From contig CATPBV010000009.1 of assembly GCA_955652345.1 (NCBI GenBank), forward strand, positions 1 through 6,594: a DNA stretch of 6,594 bases, read 5' to 3'. Every line of letters begins with the position of its first letter. The first letter of the stretch is position 1. The position numbers and the translations under genes are program-made. Positions 1 to 6,460 of the stretch are shown here, piece after piece. The notes under the pieces are model-generated. The model did no database searches, was not told the DNA's origin, and worked only from the letters and a program-made list of their open reading frames with translations. The DNA comes from an uncultured Solirubrobacteraceae bacterium (GTDB taxonomy: Bacteria > Actinomycetota > Thermoleophilia > Solirubrobacterales > Solirubrobacteraceae).

Positions 1-1914
1 CTCATGCGCGAGATCGCGGAGGCTGCGTGGCGCTGCGCCGATCCGGGTGTGCAGTACGACACAACGATCAACCAGTGGCACACCTGCCCTGAGTCCGGCC
101 GGATCAACGCGTCTAACCCGTGTTCGGAATACATGCACGTTGATGACTCGGCTTGCAACCTAGCGTCGCTGAACCTGATGAAGTTCCGCAGAGCGGATGG
201 CACGTTTGATGTCGAGGCCTTCAGGCACGCCGTCGACATCATGTTCCTCGCCCAGGAGATAGTCGTCTCGCCGTCGAGTTACCCGACCGAGGGGATCGGA
301 CGCAACGCGCGTGCCTTCCGCCAGCTCGGGCTTGGGTACGCCAACCTTGGCGCATACCTGATGGCTGACGGGATCCCGTATGACTCGGATGCCGGTCGGG
401 GAACCGCGGCCGCGATCACTGCCCTGATGACCGGTCGCGGATATCTGCAATCGGCGCGGATCGCCGCGGCAATGGGTCCGTACGACCGCTACGCCGAGAA
501 CCGCGAGGCGCACAACGCCGTCATGCGGATGCACCGTGACGCGGGCTGCGCGATCCCCGACTCTACGTGCAGTGACACAGACCTCCTTGCGGCTGCTCGG
601 TCCACATGGGATGAAGCAGTCACGGCCGGCGAGGAGCACGGCTATCGGAATGCCCAAGCCGTAGTCTTGGCGCCCACTGGGACAATTTCCTTTTTAATGG
701 ACTGTGACACCACGGGGGTAGAACCTGACTTCTCACTGGTCAAGTTCAAGGAGCTCGTCGGAGGCGGTCAGATGACGATCGTCAACCGCACAGTTCCGTT
801 GGCACTCCAGACTCTCGGTTACAGCGACGAGCAGATCGAGCAGATCGTCGCCTACATCAATGAGCACGGCACGATCGTCGGAGCCCCCGATCTCGCGGAA
901 GAGCACATGCCTGTGTTCGACGTTGCGGTCGGCGAGCGCGCGATCTCGCACATGGGTCACCTGAAGATGATGGGAGCCGTTCAGCCTTTCATTTGCGGGG
1001 CGATCTCGAAAACCGTGAATCTTCCGGAAAGCGCAACGGTTGAGGACATCGCCGACGCCTACTTGCAGGCATGGCACCTCGGGATAAAGGCGCTCGCCAT
1101 CTATCGCGATGGCTCGAAGACAGCGCAAGCCCTGCGGACCGATGCGCAGAAATCCGCGCCGGTGTCCAATCAGGAGGCGCTTGACAGGGCGATCGCGGAA
1201 GCGCTCGAGAAGGCGCCGCCGAAGCGTCGTCGGATGCCGCGCGAGCGGCAGTCGATCACCCACAAGTTCTCGATCGGCGGTCACGAGGGCTACATCACCG
1301 CCGGGATGTACGACGACGGCTCGGTGGGCGAGATCTTCCTGACCGACATCGGCAAGGAGGGCTCGACGCTGCGCGGGATGATGAACTCGTTCGCAACGGC
1401 GATCTCGATCGCGCTGCAGTACGGGGTCCCGCTCGAGACGCTCGTGCGCAAGTTCAGCTACATGCGCTTCGAGCCCGAAGGGATGACCTCGAATCCGGAG
1501 ATCCCGTTCGCCAAGTCGATGCCCGACTACATCATGCGGTGGCTTGCATCGCGCTTCCTCGACGTCGATCTCCAGGAGGAGCTGGGGATCCTCACCAAGG
1601 AGGTCCGCGCGCGGAAGGCCGCCCAGGAAGCGGCCAGCTCACAGCTCGGAGACACTGCTGGTCCCGCACCAGCCGAGAATGGAGAGGACGGGCCTTCCGA
1701 GGGCAACGGCCATAGCCATCCGTCGGCGCGAGCCACGGCGTCGCCGACACGCACGCCGGCGACGGCCGCGCTGACCGACGAGCCGCCGGTGGTGCCCGCA
1801 GTGCGCGCCGGGCTCGACCTCGGCCCGGCGTGTCAGCAGTGCGGCGGGATGATGCAGCGAACCGGCAGCTGCTACACGTGCTCTAGCTGCGGGTTCAACA
1901 CCGGCTGCGGCTGA
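1..1914 (+). CDS. nrdJ: Vitamin B12-dependent (class II) ribonucleotide reductase, C-terminal part; 5' end outside window
   Basis: Reduces ribonucleotides to deoxyribonucleotides in the cytosol, using adenosylcobalamin to make the active-site thiyl radical. The frame is open from base 1, so the Met codon at 4 is internal and the N-terminal part is missing. Counting that Met as 1: the finger loop NPCSE holds the catalytic triad N38-C40-E42. C51 lies 11 residues later, the spacing of C322 and C333 in the Thermotoga maritima enzyme, so it should be the second redox cysteine; its partner would lie upstream of the window. PTGTIS (224-229) is the substrate-phosphate loop, followed by a DTTGVEPDF segment typical of NrdJ. 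A TSCPD-like domain spans about 415-520. A Pro/Ala/Thr-rich linker (about 540-608) leads to a tail with C610xxC613, C623, C626xxC629 and C635, the mobile Cys-rich end of this family. Third-position base use changes sharply near base 1200 (see findings). The family call is firm. Confidence 0.96.
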   Translation, partial: LMREIAEAAWRCADPGVQYDTTINQWHTCPESGRINASNPCSEYMHVDDSACNLASLNLMKFRRADGTFDVEAFRHAVDIMFLAQEIVVSPSSYPTEGIGRNARAFRQLGLGYANLGAYLMADGIPYDSDAGRGTAAAITALMTGRGYLQSARIAAAMGPYDRYAENREAHNAVMRMHRDAGCAIPDSTCSDTDLLAAARSTWDEAVTAGEEHGYRNAQAVVLAPTGTISFLMDCDTTGVEPDFSLVKFKELVGGGQMTIVNRTVPLALQTLGYSDEQIEQIVAYINEHGTIVGAPDLAEEHMPVFDVAVGERAISHMGHLKMMGAVQPFICGAISKTVNLPESATVEDIADAYLQAWHLGIKALAIYRDGSKTAQALRTDAQKSAPVSNQEALDRAIAEALEKAPPKRRRMPRERQSITHKFSIGGHEGYITAGMYDDGSVGEIFLTDIGKEGSTLRGMMNSFATAISIALQYGVPLETLVRKFSYMRFEPEGMTSNPEIPFAKSMPDYIMRWLASRFLDVDLQEELGILTKEVRARKAAQEAASSQLGDTAGPAPAENGEDGPSEGNGHSHPSARATASPTRTPATAALTDEPPVVPAVRAGLDLGPACQQCGGMMQRTGSCYTCSSCGFNTGCG

Positions 1915-1937
1915 GAGCAGTAGGTCATTCCGGTGGC

Positions 1938-1980
1938 GGAAGCAGGCGCCCGGGCTCCGCTGACGCTCACGCGCCCTTCC
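1938..1980 (+). terminator. Possible nrdJ terminator-like hairpin
   Basis: An inverted repeat starts 24 bases after the nrdJ stop. GGAAG (1938-1942) plus GGCGC (1945-1949) pair with GCGCC (1971-1975) plus CTTCC (1976-1980), giving 10 base pairs with a 2-base bulge and a 21-base loop. No T-run follows, so it is not a classic intrinsic terminator. Hairpins without a U tail have been proposed to end transcripts in actinobacteria, but this remains a guess. The rest of the 1915-2032 gap shows only a TAGGGT at 2016-2021 that could be a -10 element for the next gene. Confidence 0.3.
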
Positions 1981-2032
1981 CTCGAACTGGTTACATGAGC
2001 TCTCGCGCCGTCGTTTAGGGTTGCGGGACTTG

Positions 2033-4657
2033 GTGAGGTTTCGGAGCCTCCGCATCTTGATTGGGTTGGTGGTTGCCGTGGGCGTGGCCGGGGCGGCGAT
2101 CGCGGCTGGCACCATTGGCTCGGGCCGTATCGGCCCTGCCTTGCGTATCACCGGCAACGGTCGGCTGCTGCAGCCGCCGGGCCAGCTGGTGACGCTCGGC
2201 CATTTCCCTACCGGCGGCGCGCTCACGCCTGATGGGCGGTTCTACTGGACCGTGTCGACCGGGAGGGCGTTGAACGACCTCCGGATCGTCGCCATCGGCC
2301 GAAAGCACCCGCGGGTGATCCAGATCCTGCCGCTCCCCGGCGCCTCGGGCGGGATTGCAATCGACGGTAAGCGATCTCGCGTGTACGTGTCGGGTGTCCC
2401 GGACTCGACTAACACCGATCAGCGGCGGCCGGGGCTCCCTGGTCGCGGTGGCGACGTGATCCACGTCTTCCGCTACAACAACCACAGCGGCATCGCCACG
2501 GAGACGGGCACTATCGCCGTGCCGCCGCCGACCTCGGCGCCTATCCCGCAGAGCTTCCCGCCTCAGAAGTCCGGCCATGAATCGTGGCCTGACCGGCTCG
2601 CCGTCTCGCCTGACGGCCAGACGCTGCTCGTGCCGCTCAATCTCGCCGACGCCGCAGCGGTGATCGATACGCGCTCGCACCTCGTCCGTTACGTGCCCAC
2701 GGGCGAGTATCCGTACGGGGCGGCGATCTTGGCCGGCGGGCGAACGGGGCTTGTCTCGAACGAGGGGCCGGGCACGGTGTCAGTGATCGCGCTCGGCAGC
2801 GCGACCAAGATCAAGGACATCCAGGTCGGCGCGAACCTCTCCCATCCGGAAGCAATTGCGCTCAACCCCCGGAGGTCGCTCGCGTATGTGGCGATCGCCA
2901 ACGAGGATCAGGTGGCGGTCATCGACACCGCCAGAATGACCGTCGCCAAGGTGCTCTCGGTCGAGCGGCCGCAGGGTGGAGGGGAGTCGCCGGTCGCGCT
3001 CGCGGTCGCCCCGGACGGACGCCGGTTGGTGGTCGCCGAGGCGGCGGCTGACGAGCTGGCGGTGTTCGCGCTTCCATCTGGAAGGCTGATCGGACGGATA
3101 CCGACCGCCGCTTATCCCGCAGATGTACAGGCGACGGGCAAGCGGCTGGTATGGATCGCGGCCAAGGGCTTCGGTGCGGGGCCCAACCCGAACGGTCCCA
3201 ACCCGGTCCTCACAAGCGACAACAACCTGCTTCGCCATCCCGGCAGCGCGGTGCTCAGCTCGGGTCGCGCCGGAATCATGACGTTCCCGAACGATCGTCA
3301 GATCGGGCTGCTGACGGCCCGCGCCAATCACCAGGTGATCCCGATCAACCACGAGCGCCCGCCCGCCGGCACTCCGCTCCGCCGCGGCGGCCCGATCAAG
3401 CACGTGTTCTTCATCATCCGCGAGAACCGCACCTATGACCAGGTCCTCGGCGACGTTCGTCGCGGCGATGGCGCGCCAGCGCTAACCCTGTTCGGCAAGC
3501 GGGTCACGCCCAACATGCACGCGCTCGTGGGGCGCTTCCCGCTGCTCGACCACGTCTACGCCAACTCCGAGGCGTCGATCGACGGCCACTTCTGGACCAG
3601 CGCCGCGGCCGTGTCCGACTACGTGCAGAAGAACTGGCAGCAGAACTACGCCGGTCGCAATCGCCCGTACGACTTCGGCGCGTACACGATCAGCTGGCCC
3701 GGAACCGGGTTCCTGTTCGACCGGGCGCAGCGCCAAGGCATCTCCTACTTCAACTACGGCGAGGCGATCGCAGGCACGGTGCCGCCGAACGTGCTCAAGG
3801 TGGTCGGCGTGACGGACAAGGACATCGGCCCGGCGCAAGCCAAGCTCGAGACCGAGAAGTTCGCCCGGTCAAACTTGGGCTATCCGTTCGGCTGCTATGC
3901 GAACGACCTCTCGATTGGCACCGATCCGATCGCTGCCGCGCTTGCGCACACGAACACGGAGACGTTCGACTCCTCGATTCCGCCCGGTGCCTCGCCGAGC
4001 TCGGAGTCGCGCTTCTCGTGCTTCGAAAAGGCCTTCGACCAGCAGGTCGCCTCTGGCACAGTGCCCGCATTCAACTATCTCGTCCTGCCCAGCGACCACA
4101 CAACCGGCGTCCAGCCGGGGACGCGCACGCCGCGGTCGATGGTGGCCGAGAATGACTATGGCCTCGGGCAGATCGTCGACCTGATCTCGCACTCGAAAAT
4201 CTGGCGCTCGTCGGCGATCTTCGTGATCGAGGACGACTCGCAGGACGGCGCCGACCACGTCGACGCCCACCGCATGCCGGCCGCGGTGATCAGCCCATAC
4301 GCGAAGCGGGGAGCGGTGATCCACACCCGCTACGACATGCTGTCGGTCATCCGCTCAATCGAGCTGATACTCGGCATGCGCCCGCTCGGCCTCCCAGATG
4401 CGCTGGCCACGCCGATGTACGACGCGTTCCAGCCGACCCCTTCGAACTCGGCGGCATACAACGTCCTCGCGCCGACCTACCCACTGCTCCAACGCAACCC
4501 CAACACGGCCGTGAACCGCGCGCTCACTCGCGGATACAACTGGATCGCCCGGGACCAGGTTCCTCAGGACTTGTTCGATCGCGTGCTGTGGTTCTCAGTC
4601 CACGGCATCGGCTCCCACCCGCCTCCAGCGGGTCCGGGCGCGACGCCCGGACAATGA
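2033..4657 (+). CDS. Exported YncE-like beta-propeller / phosphoesterase (alkaline phosphatase superfamily) fusion protein
   Basis: Predicted to hydrolyse a phosphate ester outside the membrane; substrate unknown. I chose GTG 2033 (874 aa), which places a basic N-terminus before a hydrophobic stretch at 8-25 (signal peptide or anchor). TTG 2021 and TTG 2030 are alternatives; TTG 2021 directly abuts AGGG, too close for a ribosome site. Residues about 50-440 carry YVTN/YncE-type propeller repeats, with recurring 'A-x-x-P-D-G-R' and 'V-x-V-I-D-T' elements. The C-terminal domain starts near 456 and matches the phospholipase C/acid phosphatase family (PF04185-like). ENRTYD (464-469) gives metal ligands E464 and N465. 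S515, in EASIDGH, aligns by position with the family nucleophile (my inference). DHTTG (688-692) and EDDSQDGADHV (733-743), with D734 and D735 in the place of the family's DE metal pair, complete the site. The two-domain order is a known architecture, annotated as bifunctional YncE/alkaline phosphatase proteins. It appears complete. Confidence 0.88.
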   Translation: MRFRSLRILIGLVVAVGVAGAAIAAGTIGSGRIGPALRITGNGRLLQPPGQLVTLGHFPTGGALTPDGRFYWTVSTGRALNDLRIVAIGRKHPRVIQILPLPGASGGIAIDGKRSRVYVSGVPDSTNTDQRRPGLPGRGGDVIHVFRYNNHSGIATETGTIAVPPPTSAPIPQSFPPQKSGHESWPDRLAVSPDGQTLLVPLNLADAAAVIDTRSHLVRYVPTGEYPYGAAILAGGRTGLVSNEGPGTVSVIALGSATKIKDIQVGANLSHPEAIALNPRRSLAYVAIANEDQVAVIDTARMTVAKVLSVERPQGGGESPVALAVAPDGRRLVVAEAAADELAVFALPSGRLIGRIPTAAYPADVQATGKRLVWIAAKGFGAGPNPNGPNPVLTSDNNLLRHPGSAVLSSGRAGIMTFPNDRQIGLLTARANHQVIPINHERPPAGTPLRRGGPIKHVFFIIRENRTYDQVLGDVRRGDGAPALTLFGKRVTPNMHALVGRFPLLDHVYANSEASIDGHFWTSAAAVSDYVQKNWQQNYAGRNRPYDFGAYTISWPGTGFLFDRAQRQGISYFNYGEAIAGTVPPNVLKVVGVTDKDIGPAQAKLETEKFARSNLGYPFGCYANDLSIGTDPIAAALAHTNTETFDSSIPPGASPSSESRFSCFEKAFDQQVASGTVPAFNYLVLPSDHTTGVQPGTRTPRSMVAENDYGLGQIVDLISHSKIWRSSAIFVIEDDSQDGADHVDAHRMPAAVISPYAKRGAVIHTRYDMLSVIRSIELILGMRPLGLPDALATPMYDAFQPTPSNSAAYNVLAPTYPLLQRNPNTAVNRALTRGYNWIARDQVPQDLFDRVLWFSVHGIGSHPPPAGPGATPGQ
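4632..4652 (+). terminator. Perfect 9-bp hairpin over the 3' end of the phosphoesterase gene
   Basis: GTCCGGGCG (4632-4640) and CGCCCGGAC (4644-4652) are exact inverted repeats around a 3-base loop, ending three bases before the TGA stop (4655-4657). The stem is very GC-rich, but no T-run follows, so a terminator role is uncertain. It also codes the Gly/Pro-rich last residues of the protein. It could serve either of the two convergent transcripts as a 3'-end or RNA-stability structure. Confidence 0.35.
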
Positions 4658-4693
4658 CGGGCAACCGAACCGGCCGCGAGCCCAATCAGATGA

Positions 4694-4710
4694 CCCTCCA
4701 CAGCTGAGGG
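4694..4710. terminator. Weak inverted repeat between convergent genes
   Basis: CCCTC (4694-4698) pairs with GAGGG (4706-4710) around a 7-base loop, in the 85-base gap between two convergent genes. The stem is short and has no T-run on either side. It is the only other hairpin I see in this gap. It may be chance. Confidence 0.15.
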
Positions 4711-4742
4711 CCAACCGGTGAGGCCGCGCGGGTCGCCTTCAA

Positions 4743-5200
4743 CTAGTGGGCAGATAGCGGGTGTGGCACGGCTTGCTCGATCGCTGCCAACCACCCCGCA
4801 ATGTCGTGCACAACGATCCCCATCTCGCCATCCGAGGTCCGGATGATCAGGAAACGTTGACCGCCAACAACGGTCCTGTGCTTGAACGTCTTTTCCTCGC
4901 GTATCCCGATGATCTCGTCAAGCGGAACGACCACATCGGTGCCGATCATGATTCGGAAGATCAGCCGGGTACCGGTGAGAACGAGCTTGCCGTTTCCCCG
5001 GATCTCGGGTAGGGACCGCTGCCGCTGCGATAGACCGCGCGCTCGGGCCCTCTAAGGGCTGATTCGGATGTGAGATCGGCTGAGAGACGCGCCTCGACCC
5101 GACGACCGCGTCGCCGGATCAGCCCGAGTACCGACAGCGTGACTGTTGCGACGATGACCAGCACCCCGAAGACGATTACCAAAAGCAGAGCCGTGCTCAC
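4743..5200 (-). pseudogene. Membrane-anchored PH/GRAM-like small protein, interrupted by a frameshift
   Basis: Two overlapping minus-strand frames read as one protein. The first runs from GTG 5200 and stops at 4963-4961. It has a membrane segment at residues 4-28, a basic RRRGRR stop-transfer stretch, then ALRGPERAVYRSG. Its sense becomes poor after PYP (residue 65). The second frame is open from 5051 to the stop at 4745-4743, but its first start codon is ATG 4949, in mid-domain. Joined at 5008/5006 they give a 152-residue protein: an N-terminal anchor, then a cytoplasmic beta-rich domain with GNGKLVLTGTRLIF (69-82), VPLDEIIGIREEK (92-104), a DGE turn and a C-terminal helix around W137. That pattern fits PH/GRAM-like folds and resembles small uncharacterised actinobacterial proteins as I remember them. 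Function unknown. A TAGGCT 6 bases before the GTG could be the -10 of a leaderless transcript; AGG with 8-base spacing is the alternative ribosome site. The family call is moderate; the frame break is read directly. Confidence 0.7.
5004..5011 (-). other. Inferred frameshift site (one base short)
   Basis: On the minus strand the upstream frame reads TAC CCG at 5011-5006, while the downstream coding frame resumes with GAG at 5006-5004. One extra base here, for instance C4 instead of C3 in TACCCGAG, restores a continuous Tyr-Pro-Glu-Ile. There is no X-XXY-YYZ slippery heptamer at the junction, so programmed frameshifting is unlikely. The shift could in principle lie anywhere from 5051 to about 4964; I place it here because sensible family-like sequence switches frame at this point. 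Confidence 0.6.
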
Positions 5201-5308
5201 AGAACAAGCCTAAGTGACGTCCCGGCGGCCTTGCAGGCAGCCGATCATCGTTCGCCCGCTCGCCGGTGGTATCGTCTTCGTGCCAATCGGGTGACACGGA
5301 GGTGACCT
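5201..5308. promoter_or_regulatory. Divergent intergenic region, probable promoters for both flanking genes
   Basis: This 108-base gap separates divergent genes, so promoters in both directions are expected. On the minus strand, TAGGCT (5213-5208) fits the actinobacterial TANNNT -10 form and lies 6 bases before GTG 5200, the spacing of a leaderless start; no good -35 is visible. On the plus strand, TATCGT (5270-5275) is a weak -10 candidate, also without a convincing -35. I see no clear operator palindrome. Confidence 0.35.
5298..5305 (+). promoter_or_regulatory. Strong ribosome-binding site for the secreted protein
   Basis: GGAGGTGA is an eight-base match to the anti-Shine-Dalgarno end of 16S rRNA. 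Its GGAGG core lies 6 bases before TTG 5309 but 12 bases before the in-frame GTG 5315, so it decides for the TTG start. It is the only strong ribosome-binding site I found next to a start in the window. Confidence 0.8.
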
Positions 5309-6349
5309 TTGCGGGTGCGTGGTGTGGCGCTTCACCGAGGACGATGGATTGCGTTTCTCGCGATGGCGGCGCTCTTGATGCTGCCGATCGCGCAGGCAAG
5401 CGCCAAGCCTGCGAGAACCACTCCGGCGATGAGAGCATTACTGCGAGCGGTTCACGGCATCTACGGGGCGCAGACTGCCGACCTGCAAGGGCTCGGACCC
5501 GCCGAGCTCGGCGTCTCGCTGCACCGTCTCGCCGATGGTTCTCAATCGGGCTTGCGATTGATGCTCTTGCATCCGCCGCAATGGTCTGAGGCGCGCATGT
5601 TCGCCAAGGTTCACTACCAGGTCCTCTCGGTCCGCCGGCGAGGTAAGGGACTGCTCCTCACTGCAACCGCGGTGATCCCACACTCGCTTGGACACGTATC
5701 GTTCACGATCGACGTGGCACCAGGCCACAGCGTTCGGCTCGTCCTTCACGACCAGCTTGGAAACGTCACTCTGAGGCTCGCCCGGCTTGGTCCGTTCGTA
5801 TACCGCAGCCTCGCGCGCGCCGCCGCCGGAAGTCCCTATCTGGGTACGTGGACGGTCTCCATGCCCGGCCTCAATGCCTACGGTGTACGGGGTTCCGGTG
5901 GAACAACTTGCGCTCAGATCAATCCCTCCGGAACGAGCTCCCCCACACTGACGATCACAGGCGCGGCGCCCGATGGATTCGGGGGACTCGGATTCAGCGG
6001 TTCATGGTCCGGTCCGATCCCATACCTGCCCGGCCCGGGGCCGTATCCGGTGTTCAACGCGCACCCGTCGTTTCGTGAAGGGATCGGCGGACCTCCCGAC
6101 AATGTTGCCGACTACTGGTCCGGGATGTTGACCATCTCCAATACCTACGCGCTGCCTTCGAACTTCAGTGTTGGTCCCTACCGCTTGTCGACCTACTGGT
6201 CACTGGTCCTGAGCTCGTTCGGCTGGAACCCTCCGGCGCCACCCCAGTTTCCGTTTTGGCAGGGCGCCGGCCCGTACGAAATGTATCCGTACTCGCCCTG
6301 GCCCGGGCAGTGCGAGAACGGTGGCGGGTTCACCATGACGCGGTCCTAA
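5309..6349 (+). CDS. Secreted protein of unknown function, with N-terminal signal peptide and aromatic/Gly/Pro-rich C-terminal domain
   Basis: I do not recognise a family. The TTG start is fixed by the ribosome site just upstream and gives 346 residues. The N-terminus has basic residues (R2, R4, R10, R12), a hydrophobic core at 14-28, and an ASA motif ending at A32, so signal peptidase I cleavage before K33 is likely. Residues about 40-165 form a mixed region with amphipathic strands (a segment around MFAKVHYQVLSV, then LLLTATAVIP and VSFTIDVAPG), suggesting a small alpha/beta or beta domain. From S175 (SPYLGTWTVSMPG) to the end, the protein is rich in Gly, Pro, Trp, Tyr and Phe, with alternating beta-like strands. 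It has just two cysteines after the signal peptide, C201 and C335, that could form a disulfide once exported. No lipobox, transpeptidase or hydrolase motif is visible. It could be a cell-surface or extracellular binding protein, but that is speculation. The coding call is strong; the function is open. Confidence 0.85.
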   Translation: MRVRGVALHRGRWIAFLAMAALLMLPIAQASAKPARTTPAMRALLRAVHGIYGAQTADLQGLGPAELGVSLHRLADGSQSGLRLMLLHPPQWSEARMFAKVHYQVLSVRRRGKGLLLTATAVIPHSLGHVSFTIDVAPGHSVRLVLHDQLGNVTLRLARLGPFVYRSLARAAAGSPYLGTWTVSMPGLNAYGVRGSGGTTCAQINPSGTSSPTLTITGAAPDGFGGLGFSGSWSGPIPYLPGPGPYPVFNAHPSFREGIGGPPDNVADYWSGMLTISNTYALPSNFSVGPYRLSTYWSLVLSSFGWNPPAPPQFPFWQGAGPYEMYPYSPWPGQCENGGGFTMTRS

Positions 6350-6367
6350 CCGGAGCCGAGCGGGTAT

Positions 6368-6391
6368 ACCTGCTGGGGGATCCGAGCAGGT
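6368..6391 (+). terminator. Possible 3' hairpin after the secreted-protein gene
   Basis: ACCTGCT (6368-6374) and AGCAGGT (6385-6391) are exact inverted repeats around a 10-base loop, starting 19 bases after the TAA stop. No T-run follows. The position suits a transcript end, but the evidence is only the repeat itself. Confidence 0.3.
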
Positions 6392-6460
6392 GCACTGCTG
6401 CCCGCGCAGTTAGCAGAGAAGGCGTGCGAGCGCGAGTGGTTCAATGCACGACCGACTCCC

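Noticed and set aside
160..1284. Long minus-strand open frames under nrdJ (160-657 and 733-1284).
   Set aside because: They are rich in Arg, Asp and Val, as expected for the antisense of a high-GC gene, and the plus-strand nrdJ product is certain.
2021..2032. TTG 2021 as the start of the propeller/phosphoesterase gene.
   Set aside because: AGGG directly abuts it and cannot act as a ribosome site at that distance, and TAGGGT at 2016-2021 may be a -10 element. GTG 2033 gives a more normal signal-peptide N-terminus. TTG 2021 cannot be fully excluded.
3482..4324. Several minus-strand open frames under the phosphoesterase domain.
   Set aside because: They have typical antisense composition, and the plus strand encodes a clear enzyme with conserved motifs.
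4761..5012. An 83-codon plus-strand open frame opposite the small membrane-protein gene.
   Set aside because: It has no family-like sequence or ribosome site and runs antisense to a much more convincing coding pattern.
4990..5020. Programmed -1 ribosomal frameshifting in the small membrane-protein gene.
   Set aside because: I see no slippery heptamer in the right frame at the junction and no obvious downstream stimulatory structure. A one-base loss or sequence error is simpler.
6401..6460. A tRNA-like look: GTTAGCAGAG followed later by GGTTCAATGC.
   Set aside because: The supposed T-arm does not form a 5-bp stem, and I could find no matching acceptor or anticodon stems.
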